Source: Podaxis mareebaensis (taxonomy: Eukaryota > Basidiomycota > Agaricomycetes > Agaricales > Agaricaceae). Taken from it: a stretch of DNA of 64,000 nucleotides. Where the stretch lies: assembly GCA_018524725.1 (NCBI GenBank), contig JAEUWP010000024.1, positions 1-64,000 on the forward strand, given 5' to 3'. Positions within the stretch are counted from its first letter, which is position 1. Each line of letters opens with the position of its first letter. A model generated the notes under the pieces. The model had not been told where the DNA came from. It ran no database searches and saw nothing but the letters and a program-made list of their open reading frames with translations. The position numbers and the translations under genes are program-made. This document shows, piece by piece, positions 21,670-34,700 of this stretch.

Positions 21670-24600
21670 TCAAAGAGCCATGAGACCAGGTGCCTTGTCC
21701 AGCAGATCATTAAGACATCTCACAACTGCCCCCGCACCTAACTTCACAGTCTCCTTCTGGTTTCCAACCACCTTCGGCAGCAACTTCGTATCGAAACGAT
21801 CGGGATGCCACTTCTTGATCTGGTCCTTTATCCTATCCTTCAGATTTCTCGACTTATCCTTCTCCGGATAGCAATCCGGCTTGAGATACGCCAGTATTGC
21901 ACCGCCAGTAATCTCCTCAGGGCTCGTCGGCAACGTAAACATGGGCCACGGGAAATTATCCCAGTACAGTTCATCGCGGTTTGGTAACGTCGACCACTGC
22001 CTCTCATGTAGTTCATATATCTGCATCATGTCATCCGTCGTTAGGTTGCCCCTCGCCATTCTCGCCTGCCACTCAGTTGCCTTGCGCTCCTGCTCTAGTC
22101 GGAATTTCTCGTGCAGCTTCTGGGTTTCTTCTTCCATCCTCCGCTGCCTTTCTGCTTCCGACATCGGCGTTGAAGAGTGTGAACCAGCATTCATAGAAGG
22201 TTTTCTCTGTGGATTTGGGGTAGAGGTGGGTTTTGGTCTGGGGGTGGCGTTTGATGCGGTGGAACTAGCGGACGTGGTTTTCGTTGAAGTCCAAGCGGAA
22301 CCTCCAGACGAAGTACCCCAGGCTGATGAACTAGCCGAACCATTCCAATCACTAGCTGTGGTGGAGTTGGCTCTCGTCGGCGGCGCGCGACCCGTACCAG
22401 GACTAGGGCTAGAAGACGTTCCGGGCCAAGGATTATCAGCACCCGCACTATCCTGGCGCTTGCGCTCTTCCCTTTGGCGTTTCAATTCTGCCTCCCTCCT
22501 CTGAAACTCCATTTGTTGTCGCATGCGCTCTTGGTCCTCTTTGAATCGTGCATCCCTCTCCCTCTGCTCTCGTTCTCTTGCCTCTCTCGCCTCCCTTTCT
22601 TTCGCCTCTCTTATCTCCCTTTCTCTCGCCTCTCTTATCTCCTTCTCTTTTCGCTGTTTCTCTTCCCACTCTTGTCGGGCCCTTTCTTCACGCCTTACTC
22701 GGCCGTCAAGTTCCCGCTGTCTCTCCGTTTCCTGCTGCTTCCTAAGTTGTTCCTCACGCGCCTTTCTCTCCTGGATTTTCTCCCTCTCCTCCTTCTCCCT
22801 CTCCACCCTCTCTCTTTCATCCTTCTCCCTCTGCTCTCGCTCCCTCCGCTCTCGTTCTCGCCATTCTCGTTCCCATTGCTCCCGTTCCCACTGTCCTCGT
22901 CCTCGTTCCTGTTCCCGCTGCTCCTGTTCCCTTTCCTTGCATCTTTCCCGTTCCCTTTCGTCCAACTTCTCCGTCTCACCTTCGTCCAACTTCTGCTTCA
23001 TCCTATGGAAGAAATCTAGCTCGCGTTTCTGCAATTCGCTGGTCTTCGTCTTCACATCCTCCTCTCGGGCCTCGAGTAACTTCTTCGTCCGGTTAAGATC
23101 ATTTTCCAGCCTCTTAGCATCCTCCATCCGCCTCGCCAAATCTCTTTCCTGTTCCTCAAGGTCTTCCTTTGAAATTGTTATCTCATCCTCTCTTCCCCTG
23201 ACTTCCTTCTCCTTGTTCCTCACTTCGTCTTCCCTCTTCTTCACCTCAGCCTCTCGCTCGCTTAACGCATTCTCCCTTGCAATAGCGTCTTCTCCGCGAC
23301 GGGTGGTTTCGAGCTCTCTCTTCTTCGCCTCCATCATCTTCCTCTTTGCCTCGTCTTCCTTCTTCTTCAGCTCTTCCTCCCGTCGCTTCAACGCGCCTTC
23401 TCTCTCCTTCAGGTCTTCCTCCCTCCCATCGATGTCTTTTTCAGTCTCTTCGATACGTTCCTGAAGCTCCTTCGTGGAACACTCCAACTCCTTCACCATC
23501 TCCTCGCGTTTCGCTACCTCCTCTTCTTTCGCCTTTGCCTCGTCCAGCATCTTCTTCGCCTCCTGCTGCAGCTTCCTAGCTTCCTTCTCCGCTTCCTTCA
23601 CATCCGCAGCCTGCTTTTTCGCAGTCTCCTCGCGCTGTTTCACATTGTCCTCGCGCTTCGCGAGGCCCTGCTCCCTCCTCTCTATGTCTCTACTCCTCTT
23701 TTTCATCTGACTCTCCAATTCGTCAAGCTCCAGCTCTCTCCTCTTCACATGCTCTTCACGCGACGCGATCCTATCCTCCTTTCGCGTTAGTTCCTCTTCC
23801 TTCCTCCTCATGTCGTCTTCTCTTCTCTTCACGTTATCCTCCCTCTTTCTTAATTCGTCTGTCTTCTTGAGCTCCTCTTCTTTTCTCTTCACCTCCTCCG
23901 TCTTCTTCGCGTCGGACGCTGCCCTCCTCAAATTCGCGCCACCCGGATAGGGACCATCATAAAACTCTTCCCCGAATTCTTCGCCATACCTCTCCCTCTC
24001 CTTCTCCCGTTCGCGAGTACTCGCACCGTACCCTCCTGCATACCCATCTGCGGGAACACGTCCCCTCAGAGAGCCTTGCCACCCAATACGTTCCCGATCC
24101 TTCTCTCTATCACGGTCACGGTCACGATCACGATCAAAAGGAAACGGCGAATGCAAGTGCTGCGAAGCCGAAGAAGACCAATCACGCCAGCTTCCAAGCG
24201 TACCTCCTCCAGACAATGAACCCGATGCACCCAGTTCTCCTTGATCCGTGTTAAGGTTCGATGACCGGCCGGGGACCGGAACGGGAATGCTAGGAGAGGA
24301 AGCATAAATGTTGCTACGGTTGTAAGACTCTGATTTCATCCATCAGACAAGTCAGAACGTTCGACAGGGAGAATGAACTCACCCTCACGTCTGTCGTGAT
24401 CATCTCGGAGACTTGGTGGAGGTCGTGTATACGATGTTGAACGTGGGAGATTAGGGCGATATGTTCGTGGATACGTAGACTCATAAGAATCATATCCTGG
24501 GCCTGCAATTGTGCCGTTCATAAAGTCCAGCGGTTCGTGCCTATCGAACCGATCATCATATTCAGATTCACGAACTTGAGCAGCGGAAAAAGCGGAAGTA

Positions 24601-26087
24601 GGATACCTTTCGCGTTCGTCGTCTCCGTTTAAACTAGAATGTGACGACCTCGAGGAGGGTTGAGGAGCGGGGTATGATGTGAAGTTGTTTGAACGGTCCC
24701 TTTCTCGCGAGCTATGATCATCAGGGGGCCGGGTGTATAGAACTGAAGTAGTGGAGGTAGGAGGACCATAAGGAGGTGGACTGGGATTGGCAACCCCGGC
24801 GGCAGCTGCTGCTGCAGAGGAGTGCATCCTTTCCTTGCCCTTCCCCTTTCTATCAGGTGGAGATACATCCCCCACGCGCGCATCATCAGCCCGTTCCGGA
24901 ATTGTCTCGGCAGCTGGAGGACGAAGGGCGCTAGTAGCAGAACTGATGGATCGCATGCTGGCATTACTGTTCCTCCGACCGACGGAATAGTGCTTATTAG
25001 CAGCCGCAGCGTCCTCCTCTGGGGATATTGGAGGCTTCCATATTTCATGTAAGGATTTGCCAGTGGGAGGTGAAGTAGCGAGATGGCGGTCGGACGAAGT
25101 TCGAGAGCGGTCGAGGCCAGAGGATTTAGTCGGGCTGGTGTTGCTAGGGCTCATACGAACCTCGCTGAGAGATGGTTTGGACCTAATGGACGAAGCAGAT
25201 GTACTCGACGGTCGCTGCGGGTCGCTATTATCAGTAGTGGGAACGGGAGATGCCGAATGGCCCCAGCCATCAGGCAGAGGAAGTCGTTGGTCGCGCTCAG
25301 TAGAAACCCATGGAGGACGGCGTAGACTGTTGAGGAATTCATCGCGATTCTTCGTGCTTGTGCCACCATGGAGGTCGGATGCACGGCGACGTTCCTCGAG
25401 CTCGGGTGGTAGTACTGGTATGGGATATTCCTGGACAGGGAAGGAGACGGGGGGTTTTGGAAGCTGCGGTCGTGACTCCGCTCGAGGTCGAAATTGGGGT
25501 GTATTGCCCGAAGCGTCAGAACGGGAGTGCGCTTGGGCACTGGCACTAGTGCTAGTGCTCGATGTCGTGCCTATATTCGCATTGGAAGCAGTCGGGTTCG
25601 TAGCAGTGTTGTTAGTGCTCTTAAATTTGTCCATGATCTCCTGCTGTTGTTTAACAAAGGACGGTGGGGGTAAATTTTTGCCCAAAGCCCATGCGCGTTC
25701 CTGACGTTCGCGCACTAGTTCTGCCTGATAAGTCTCCTCCGCCATGCGACGGATGTTTGGAAGCGTATTGTTCTTATGGTCTTCCATGAGCGCCTCCTTC
25801 TCATCGGGATTCTCCTCGATCCTCTTCGCAAGAGAGACTTTAGCTTCTTGGAGCATGGACTGAAGATTCTCTTCAATACTGCGCTTCATGTTCTCTTTCC
25901 ATTCGTCGTCAGGCTCGACGTCGAGCATATCCTGAAGCGCGTGAGCCTGAGCAAAGGAATTACTTGGGTATGAAGCTGAAGCGGATCTGGGAGCGGAGGA
26001 GGAAGAGGAAGGGTGTTGTTGGGACGTTGAATTAGACGTAGAGGAAGATGCGACATGATTTGAAGGAGCTGCAGCCAAAGCGGGCAT
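21670..26087 (-). CDS. large coiled-coil protein with C-terminal J-domain-like HPD motif
   Basis: Two exons, 24383-26087 and 21670-24329, with a 53-bp intron, encode 1454 aa. Residues 1-690 are Ser/Pro-rich and disordered. From about 700 to 1190 there is an almost uninterrupted Lys/Glu/Arg coiled coil in which R-R-E-D and K-K-E-E units recur with a period near seven or fourteen. After a Ser/Thr-rich spacer, the last 130 residues are folded and contain WDNFPWPMF and KKWHPDRF, with HPD at 1410-1412. HPD is the signature of J-domains, which stimulate Hsp70. The WHPDRF form recalls the C-terminus of NFKBIL1-like proteins, whose J-likeness is partial. Client and location are unknown; the coil suggests a scaffold or oligomer. 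The very biased codons produce long antisense open frames that are not genes. Confidence 0.8.
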
Positions 26088-27349
26088 CGACTACGGGAAA
26101 GTCGGACAGGGGCGTGGGGTAAAGAAGCGCTGGTCGTACGGGCGATGAGCGATCGGAGTAGTTGGATGGAAAGGACGCCGTGCTGTGGACAATTAGACGA
26201 CGGATGGCAGTGTACCGACTTTGCGGGGGTTTCTGGCGTTGGAAGATCGTGTCGTGGCGGGGCAGAAAGAGGGAGACCCTGGATAGAATGGGAGATGCCT
26301 CATGTTCAGTACACGCGTTGTATTATGGAATATTCGTGATCGGGGGTACATCTCGCAGTTCTGGAGACATTTTCGCAGGAGACGGGAGGAAATGCACAAG
26401 TAAAGTACTCACCAATAGAGTTGGTGACCGGTAAACAGGACTCACAGTGGAGGTCGCCCAGATTAGAGCGCACAGGGGCCCTGTCGAGCACGACGACGCT
26501 TAATTATCTCTCATATCATAGCTTACCTAATAACATATCCCCATTTCTGGCGTCTAGGGAACATGGAGAGAGACCAATAAGGCGTGACCATCGGAAGAAT
26601 CTGTACTACAGATGAATTATCGTCTGCGTAACGCCTTTTAGTTCAAGCCTGTACGAGGTCTTCACATGGACGCCTTCTCACCCTCAGATCCTGGCTTGCA
26701 CCCAGAGCATAGGCAGCGCAATCTAAGCGCCCATGAGATGCATGCATGAGAACGCTGGGTACAACTCCATAAAGAACCGGGACTCCTGGAAACTGTTTCG
26801 AAAGCAAGCTATGTCTTGTGCTAGCTCGTATTATGATAAGACCCTGGCGACAAGGCTTAGTAGCGTTAGTGAATCAACGCATATATGTACTGACTTTCCT
26901 TCGATGAACCAGATAACAAATGGGCAATGCGATCGCAAGAAGGAACAGATGCTGGTATAATTAAGAAAGGAGGCAAAAGTTTCAGTCTGCTTAAGCTTCA
27001 AGGTTCCACAACCATAAGACGCCTTGAGTTGTTTACTTTTGCTTGGCGCCCACTTGACGCCAATCGCCAGGATTTGTAAATTATGACGGCCACGAACGCG
27101 ACTTTTTTGACCAGATTTATTTTAGTCTCAGAACGCTCTCCACCATGTCCAACGACCCGGGACCAAGGAATTAATTAATGTCCTTGTAACATCCACAGAC
27201 GTCAACACGCTCAGGGTATCTGATAAATCCCACCGGCCACAAAAACGCGGCCTTTGAATAATGTAACCGTGTGGAGGCCACTGTAGTGCCCACTATACTG
27301 CCGCTCGGATTAATGTAGCTTAAGAACCACCTATATAATACCATTCTTT
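26088..27349. other. divergent intergenic region
   Basis: 1.26 kb between the minus-strand coiled-coil gene and the plus-strand F-box gene, so it should contain both promoters. No clear TATA box, repeat or short gene was found. Confidence 0.45.
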
Positions 27350-28930
27350 GTGGCCATCCTATACCAAAAACACCGCAAAGCACTCGTACAACGCATGTCC
27401 AAATACCTTCGCCCAACGTCTCCTTATGCCTCACCAACTCTCCCACCCGAAATCGTTCATCTCATCGTCCAAGACGAACGGTTAACCAAACCCGATTTCC
27501 TCAACCTCTCTCTTGTCTCTTATGTTTGGAAAGAAGCAAGCCAGCGTCGACTCTTCTCTTCCATCAGTCTCGATCCGGGAGAAGAGCATCCCCTCTTTAG
27601 GATTCTCCCAAACTCGGACAGCACACGACTAATTCGGTATATCAAGCACCTGACGCTTGTCTCCACTCCAACGAATCCCTGGACTCCCTTTCCTTGCGAT
27701 AGCGTCGAAGATGCACAAATCCAACTCGAGGATGATCCTGAATTGGAAATAACAAGTGATGACTACTTTCACAACTCAGAGTTCGTCGGGACTAAACTCG
27801 GCGCAACGCATATCCACATGGTACCAGATCCAGAAGCGAGCGGTCCACCCCATCCCAAATTCCCTTCCTTTCTCCATCAGCTGTCCAAACTTGAGACCCT
27901 TATCGTCCGCGATAGACTGAACTGGTACCTACTCCCCAGAGACACCGTCGAAGCATTTTGCCATATATTCGCTCTTGATTCCTTCCGCTCCTTGGAGATC
28001 TGGCGGGACTCAGCCACTCGCCTTCCCTTCATCTTCCTTCACTTTTGCTTTAACCTGAAACGGCTCTCACTGGACGTCTGGCCAACAACACTCCTCGAGC
28101 CAATCGGGATCCACGAATCTGACCTTCTTGCACTCAGGGAGAAGCCCATAATTCGGCCAACCGCACTAAAACTAACTGGTGCAAACGTTGCTGACGCGGT
28201 AAACTATTACGTCGATCGTGCACAGTCCGGCCTCGGTAACTTTATATCTCTCGATCGGCTGCGAGCGTTATACATCGCCTACGATGAGGATCCTGCGTGT
28301 GCAACAATGGGTACTATGTGGCCCTCCAAACGGGTTGGCACCTTCCTGTCATCGTTCGGTCGGCCCTTAGAAGAACTTGTACTAGAGATTGATCACCGTT
28401 GTACGTGCCACCCTCAAACGGTCCAACCCCCCCATACACACACGGCTCATGCACATGCTTCACACACAGCCTTCTCCTCTCGAGCCGCAAGTCCCATTCC
28501 GGCCCCAGATCTTTCAAACCTCACCAACCTCCTCCATCTCCGCCTCATCCTCTACAACGGCCCCCTTACGGAACTAGACTTCAATGAAGCATTCACCTGG
28601 CTCCTTCCCTTCCTCACAAACCTCCCCAACCCTTCTAACCTCGAAACACTGCAGCTCATATATTCATCAAGCTTCCGGTGGACAGAAGAATTCGGCGTCC
28701 GGGTCCGTCGATGTAAAGACTTCCTGGAGGAACTATTCGACGTACTCGCTTCGTCGTTCACTGGGCTTAAGGCTGTCACGATTCAGATGATGCTAATTAG
28801 TATTAATGGGTTATCTGACATTCCGCCGGTCTGTGATATTGTCAATCGGCGTGATTTTACAGGGTTGGTAAAATTGCAGGAGATGAGGACTCATACTGTT
28901 TGTCGCGTTTGTATCAAAGCTCGTCAATGA
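27350..28930 (+). CDS. F-box and LRR-like protein
   Basis: A single open frame of 526 aa. An F-box-like motif lies at about residues 27-72: LPPEIVHLIVQDERL, then NLSLVSYVWKEASQRRLFSSISL. The F-box docks Skp1 in SCF ubiquitin ligases. After it come LRR-like helix-strand repeats, including LSKLETLIVRDRLNWYLLP, which is closely similar to the repeats of the F-box-less genes at 16193 and 18281; these three genes share one ancestry. A His/Thr-rich insert lies near residues 355-375. The first ATG is 27350, but Met16 at 27395 would start just before the F-box and is equally plausible. The substrate is unknown. Confidence 0.78.
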   Translation: MAILYQKHRKALVQRMSKYLRPTSPYASPTLPPEIVHLIVQDERLTKPDFLNLSLVSYVWKEASQRRLFSSISLDPGEEHPLFRILPNSDSTRLIRYIKHLTLVSTPTNPWTPFPCDSVEDAQIQLEDDPELEITSDDYFHNSEFVGTKLGATHIHMVPDPEASGPPHPKFPSFLHQLSKLETLIVRDRLNWYLLPRDTVEAFCHIFALDSFRSLEIWRDSATRLPFIFLHFCFNLKRLSLDVWPTTLLEPIGIHESDLLALREKPIIRPTALKLTGANVADAVNYYVDRAQSGLGNFISLDRLRALYIAYDEDPACATMGTMWPSKRVGTFLSSFGRPLEELVLEIDHRCTCHPQTVQPPHTHTAHAHASHTAFSSRAASPIPAPDLSNLTNLLHLRLILYNGPLTELDFNEAFTWLLPFLTNLPNPSNLETLQLIYSSSFRWTEEFGVRVRRCKDFLEELFDVLASSFTGLKAVTIQMMLISINGLSDIPPVCDIVNRRDFTGLVKLQEMRTHTVCRVCIKARQ

Positions 28931-29194
28931 TGAGAACCTTCCGTAGTTTACGTTCTCGAGCATGATCAAACCGTAGGAATCGACTCAGACGCGCGCCGCC
29001 CGCATGCCTTCATTGCCCGAATCGGCGTAGTAACGCTGCCCAGGCCCGCCGCTTTTATGTATTGGATTTGAGACATCATTCTTTCGAGAGCGCCTTCTAT
29101 ACTACCAGCTAGCACCAACCCCTTGTAGTGTGATAGTAGATAAGACTATGGATTGCTTTATGCGTCCCTTTCTTTCCGAAGTATGTAGATGGTA

Positions 29195-30809
29195 TCAAAC
29201 AACGAGTACTCTCCCGTGACGGATCCTGTGCGCATCTCTATATTCTGCAATCACCTTCTCCAAGTGTTGCGCTGCTACACCAACGCTCCTTAATCTATGT
29301 GGGCATTCCAGAGAGTCCCTTTTGCGTAGCGTAGGTGCTAAAATGAACTCTTCCAGCCGTGGAAGGCACACCATGACTTCAAGCCAAGCAGCCTTCAAGG
29401 AGGTTTTTCCGTTAGAGAGAGGGCTTAATCGGGGATTCATGGCCAACGCACCAGCAAGGGACTCTCTCGAGTAGGCATTTCATCAAAGGATACCGTCATA
29501 TTATACTTTAAGTCTGTCAAGTTCTGGCACTTCTTGATCCCAGCCATGTGTCTCTCCTCCCAAACCTCAGTCCAGGCCGTCGCAGTACTCGAACCGACTT
29601 CTAATTTCCTCAACGACTGAAAGTGCCGCGGGATAATGGAACAAAAGAATTGGTCCACTAATGCCAGTGAGTCCTCAGGTCGCGTCCGGGGCCGTACGGA
29701 AAGGGTTTCAAGACCGGAATACGAGGAAAGATAACTGAATAATGATGGGTGGTTCACTGCATCCGTCGACAAGGACTTCAGGTGAATCTGTTCCTTCTGA
29801 AGGATATCACATATCCCACCGATAAAAGCTGCTCTCGATGGATCAGGGTCGTGTCGTACGGATAGGACTTGGAGATGTTGAAAATGTCGGAGGTGGGATA
29901 TGAAGACTTCAGGCGCAAATTTCACCCGAGTTAGATAGAGCTCTCTGAGCCGTAGAGAGAAGTCCGCAGTGGATAGTCCTTTTAAAAGATCCCCGAGCCC
30001 AATTGGCGGTGCTAGTTCCACCGAAATATCATTGTCAAAGCGCAGCAACTCAAGGTCTGGACACCGTTGCAACAGCGTCGACAATTCCACCATTATCGTG
30101 GAAGAGGGGTCGAGGGCACCTTTCCAGATGAATGTAACTCGATTAAGGTTCGCCAAGGGCTGGAGAGAGATCTGCAGGGGCCTGTTTTTGAATGTGGGTA
30201 TATTGAGGACCAGCGTTAGGTCCCTTAATGTTGGAATGGAACCGAGTCTGTTGATGATGCGTTGGACCTCCGAAGGGGGAACCTTATTTTTCATTTTAAA
30301 ACCCCACTGGACCCATAAACTGGGTACAGGATAAGATTCATGGACGCAACATTCGACCATTGTGATGGTGTTGGACTTACGTGACTTTGGAGAGACGAGG
30401 CAGCCTCTCCAGCATTGTGTGCGTCAGGTCGAGCCACGGGATGTGACTTTCGATGTCCGCAGTTGTTGGCATCATAAAGCCAATGCGAAGAGTTGAAGTG
30501 TGCTTGAAGACCTTGGTCCTCTCTGTCGTCAGGGCTGTTTCAATGGCCTTTATCAGATGCCTCTTAGTCCGTGACGCAGTATTAATCGCAAATGTCGCGA
30601 ATAATATGGGAGTGACGATGTTATTGAAACGCCTTGATACAAGTCGTAAAATTGCCAATGTCCTTTTGGAGTTGGCATCAGAAGGACACTGGGTAGCTGG
30701 TGTGAGCACAGTGATATGTTTAACCTCAGGCGGGGCATGGTCGAACGCTCACCCATTTGACAATTCCTATCAGGATCTCATTAGGCAAATCTTGAAGAGA
30801 TGTGGCCAT
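29195..30809 (-). CDS. F-box/LRR-like protein
   Basis: Proposed exons in coding order are 30753-30809, 30381-30688, 29507-30319 and 29195-29423, giving 468 aa. The F-box begins at the start codon: MATSLQDLPNEILIGIVKW, then after the first 64-bp intron LAILRLVSRRFNNIVTPILFATF. The third exon carries clear LRR-type spacing (TLRDLTLVLNI, DLELLRFDN, RLRELYLTRV, HLQVLSVRHD, GLETLSVRP). The last junction is the weak point. An 83-bp intron with a GTATAA donor (29424-29506) restores phase; otherwise the third exon ends at a stop at 29437-29439 and the open frame 29195-29446 would need a frameshift. Likely an SCF substrate adaptor; substrate unknown. Confidence 0.68.
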
Positions 30810-31775
30810 TATGGTTTCCGATATCGTGTTTTTTTTGGAAAACAGCGGGCCACACCAACGTTGTGACGTGGTACACATATCATTATGTAATTTTCCAATC
30901 GTCAATCACAGCTTTACATAGTACCTCTAACAGGAGCTTTTGGTCCCATATGCCCAATTTACAATTGTAAGTGGGTTGTGTCGAACTAGCTCTAAAGTGT
31001 AGTTGACCCACTTTTTCCAGGTGCCCTTTGTTCGCGACTGCCGACTCTGAGTTGCAAGGGACTCAGGTTTGAAATTTGAGATGTCATCGTGTGCTAGAAA
31101 GGGACTGATTTCATTTCTGCGGCGACGTTATTAGCAAATCCTTGATGCTTCCTGTAGGTGCTGGTTACAATGTACGCAGCAAAAGTGCATTGGGCTTGCC
31201 ATGAGGAACGAAAGAATCGCAGCTTCTGGCTGTGCATCAAAGAAGAACGACAAAGATAGCGAAATCCCTGCAGAAAACAAATTCAGAGACAGGGTTCCAG
31301 GGCGTTCCACTACACACGAGTTACAAAGTGCCGCAATATTTTGGCAGGCCAATGCTAGATTTTGTCAGCCAGGATGAGGAGCATCAGGGCTCAAGGTAGA
31401 TTTGAGTCCAAGTCCTATTGCCAGTGGTGTGAAGTTTACATAAAGGTGTGAAACGCAGCCACATCGTCCGAGGGACATATGATAAATGAATGCGAATGGC
31501 CGAGTAAATGCCAGTGGTTTTTACAGCGTATAGGGCAGAGGGCAGAACGGGCGCCTCGTGTTTCCGGGTATTTCTGTTGCGGACCCATCACCGAGATTAT
31601 TCACATCATCCTCTTATCGGCTCTCCGCCCTCAACACGAGGCAATCCTTTTCCTTCCATAAGTCGAGTCATTCTTCTTTTCTTGCCACTGCTGGTGCTGA
31701 CGTCGTCTTCAGCCAGCTTAACAGATATACTCAACAACACTTGGATTACAATTCATCTGCTAGGGCCAGGGAACC
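30810..31775. other. divergent intergenic region
   Basis: Nearly 1 kb between the minus-strand F-box gene and the plus-strand 1493-aa gene. It should hold both promoters. No coding frame with support and no repeat was seen. Confidence 0.45.
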
Positions 31776-34700
31776 ATGCCCATTCCCACCTCTAGCATGT
31801 ATCCCAACCAGAATCCCCGCAGGCAGCTCGCTCGCCAACTCTGGTCTGACTTTCGCTTGTATGCGGGGAAAGCCCGTCAAGTGATGATAACCAGGAGGAA
31901 TAAGGCTTTGCAAGATGCGAACAGGGAGGGGCTTACTGCGGGTCGTACCCAACAAGAGAGGGACCAGCAAAAAGCAGAAATCGCCAAGACGCACGAGGCA
32001 GAATATTTCCTGGAGATGCGGGTGGAATGGCAACGGATATTGCACAGTAATGGGTTGCAGCATGAGGACTGGGGCGAAGTCACACCACAGGAGATGGCGG
32101 TCATTCGTCAGGTTTTGGGACCTGACGAGTTGGAAGCCGAGGAAGAGGACAACCAGAGCAGAACCGGAGGTGACTCATGCAACCATCCTCCCGCCGATTC
32201 TGTCCCCGTCAATGTTGTCCCACAGCCCCTGAGTCAGAGCGTGAGCCACCAGAGCCAATCCAGCTATTCCAGTTACTCCTCCATTTCTTCCAGTCACAGC
32301 CATTATACGGCACCTTCCCTTCCTTCACGCTCTCAGAATACATCTTCTGCAAGTTATGCCTTCGTCGATCCCCGGCAGTTCACTGATGACGAGCGGGATG
32401 ATTTCTCAAGCCCCTATTTGCCTCAAACAAAACATGTATGTTCCACATTCCTTTTTGTTCACACTCAGACTCACCCAAGTTCTGCGCCCATAGGGTTATA
32501 GTGTAGGTTCAGAGGGTGAGGATGGTGGAATCCCCGTTCCAAATCACGGGTTTCGGTCTCACACCAGCCGGCAACACCCTTCGGGGCACACGACCAACTG
32601 GAGCTCCTCCAACCAAAGCTCCCTTTCGAGCTCACCAGCTGATGCCACGTCCCATTCCTTTCATCAACCCTCCTCTCTATCCTCTTCTTCACATTTTCCA
32701 CCACATGTCCCTTCGTCGCTCTCAAAATCAATCCCGGCTGACGACGACCCGGATCGCATTTTTACGGCTGCGATGAACGCTACAGCATCCTCCTCCTCCG
32801 CCGCTGCTGCTCCCAAGTCGAAGTCCAAGCTTCGTTCTGGATACATTGGACCCCAGCTCACCACTAATGATTCCGAGAATGAAGCTGATGCGGACTTTGC
32901 AAGCATGTCGAAAGCAGACCAGATCGCGGCATACGAAAAATTCAAATGGGAGGTTCGGGTTCAGAAAATCCGAGAATTCCACGACGAAGCTGCGGAATAT
33001 GGTATTGAAGTTGCCAGGAAGCTTAACGGCGGCCCCGATTCAAGCTTGAGCACCGGAGGGTATGATAAGGCGTGGGTCGCCCAGGTGGTGGCTCAGCACG
33101 AGCGGGATATGTTGGCATTGAGAGCAAGGAAAGAGGAGGAACGGAAGCAACTTGTTCGCAACGAGCGCAACAGAATGAAAGCCGAGATTGAGAAAGGTCG
33201 GGCTGGTGGTGCCGCTGCATCGACTACAGCCGGCGCAAAGAAGGGATGGGGGATGCCATCTACCACCACCGCCGGCCCTCGCAAGAACGGATTTCCTTCT
33301 ACCACCACTGCCACATCGTCTTCCTCTGCTTTTAGCTCTGCAGACAAAACCCCAGTCATTCCCGCTGCCAACAAGCCCAAGACGCCCGCCACGTCATCAT
33401 CGCCTGCCATTGGCGCAGCCCCCGGCCCGCTTAACCTTGATGCACTCCAGAACGTGTTCAGCAGTGCCCCCTCTGTCGAATTCGAAACCGCTTTCCAAAT
33501 CTCACAGCTTCTCCAAGCGAGTGCCACCGAGGATGACTCCCCTTATAACCAACCACACAACCAGGAATGGGGTACCCCGCAACTTAATCACGCACCCAAC
33601 GACTTCCCCAGCGCTTCTGCTGCCTCCGCCGCAGGAGGACGCAAACGCACAGATTCGGTTTCCCTACTTGATGAGGGCCGATTTAGTACAATCAGCGCGA
33701 AGGGCACGAGGCAACGCAGGGGTACTATTACAGTTTCGACAGCGGCTGCGACGAATGAGCCCGGGTTCTGGAAACCAGAGGGACAACCACCATCTCCGGA
33801 AGAGAGCCAAGCACTGACGGATCAGTACGCGAAGTTTTTGTTAGGCGAGGCTTCAGCGACTCGGACTAGCGCGGGCAAAGCTGCTGTGTATCAGGAAGAG
33901 GACGACGACTGGATCGGATGGGGTTCGAAACCCGCCTCCGCATCCACATCTAAAGCCAATGGAGACAAGACCAACACGACGAGCACCAGCGCAAGTGGGA
34001 GTGCGTGGACAACCAAGAAAACCGCTCCGGCCGCTGGGTCTTCGTCCCCAGCGATGACAACTCCAAGTGGATGGGGTGCCGGGGTGAAGAAGACATTTGG
34101 CTTCGGCGGCGGTAATACTACTGGTGCGTGGGGTCAGGAATGGGGTCAAGAAAACGAAGGGTCGGAGGAATTCGAGGAGGTCGAGGATGGCGAAGAGGAA
34201 GAGGAAGAAGGATCTATTCGCCCATCGCCCTTCAGTGTACAGAAGAAACCATCACTGTTAAGCGATATGATGGCGAAGGGGAAGAATGTGGTCGCCGGCG
34301 CTGTTGGTGCTGCTCTTGGGCCTATGGGTATGAATCCCTCCGCGCAGACTACACCCAAGATACCTCCGAGTGGTCCAGCGAGGAAGAACGGCACTCGTAC
34401 AACCACCACTATTCCCTCGTCCCCCGTTCAACCTGTTGCTGCGGCAATAGCTGGGAAGAAGATGCCAACAAAGAAGGGACGTCAGGCAGCGAATAAGAAA
34501 GCCACACTCATGTCTCTGATGGACCAAGAGGACGCAGAAGAGGCTCAAGAGACGGAAGCACAACCACCACCTACAACCCCGAGAGCAGCCGCAAGCTCGA
34601 CTAAATTTACGTCTGCTTTCGGACCCACCAACAATCCAACGGGCTTTGGTTCCCCTCCATCGCGACATGCTGCATCGTCGGGTGGGATGTGGGATGATAT

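Noticed and set aside
22523..23464. 313-codon plus-strand Ser/Arg/Leu-rich frame
   Set aside because: It mirrors the Lys/Glu/Arg codons of the minus-strand coiled coil, so it is a compositional shadow.
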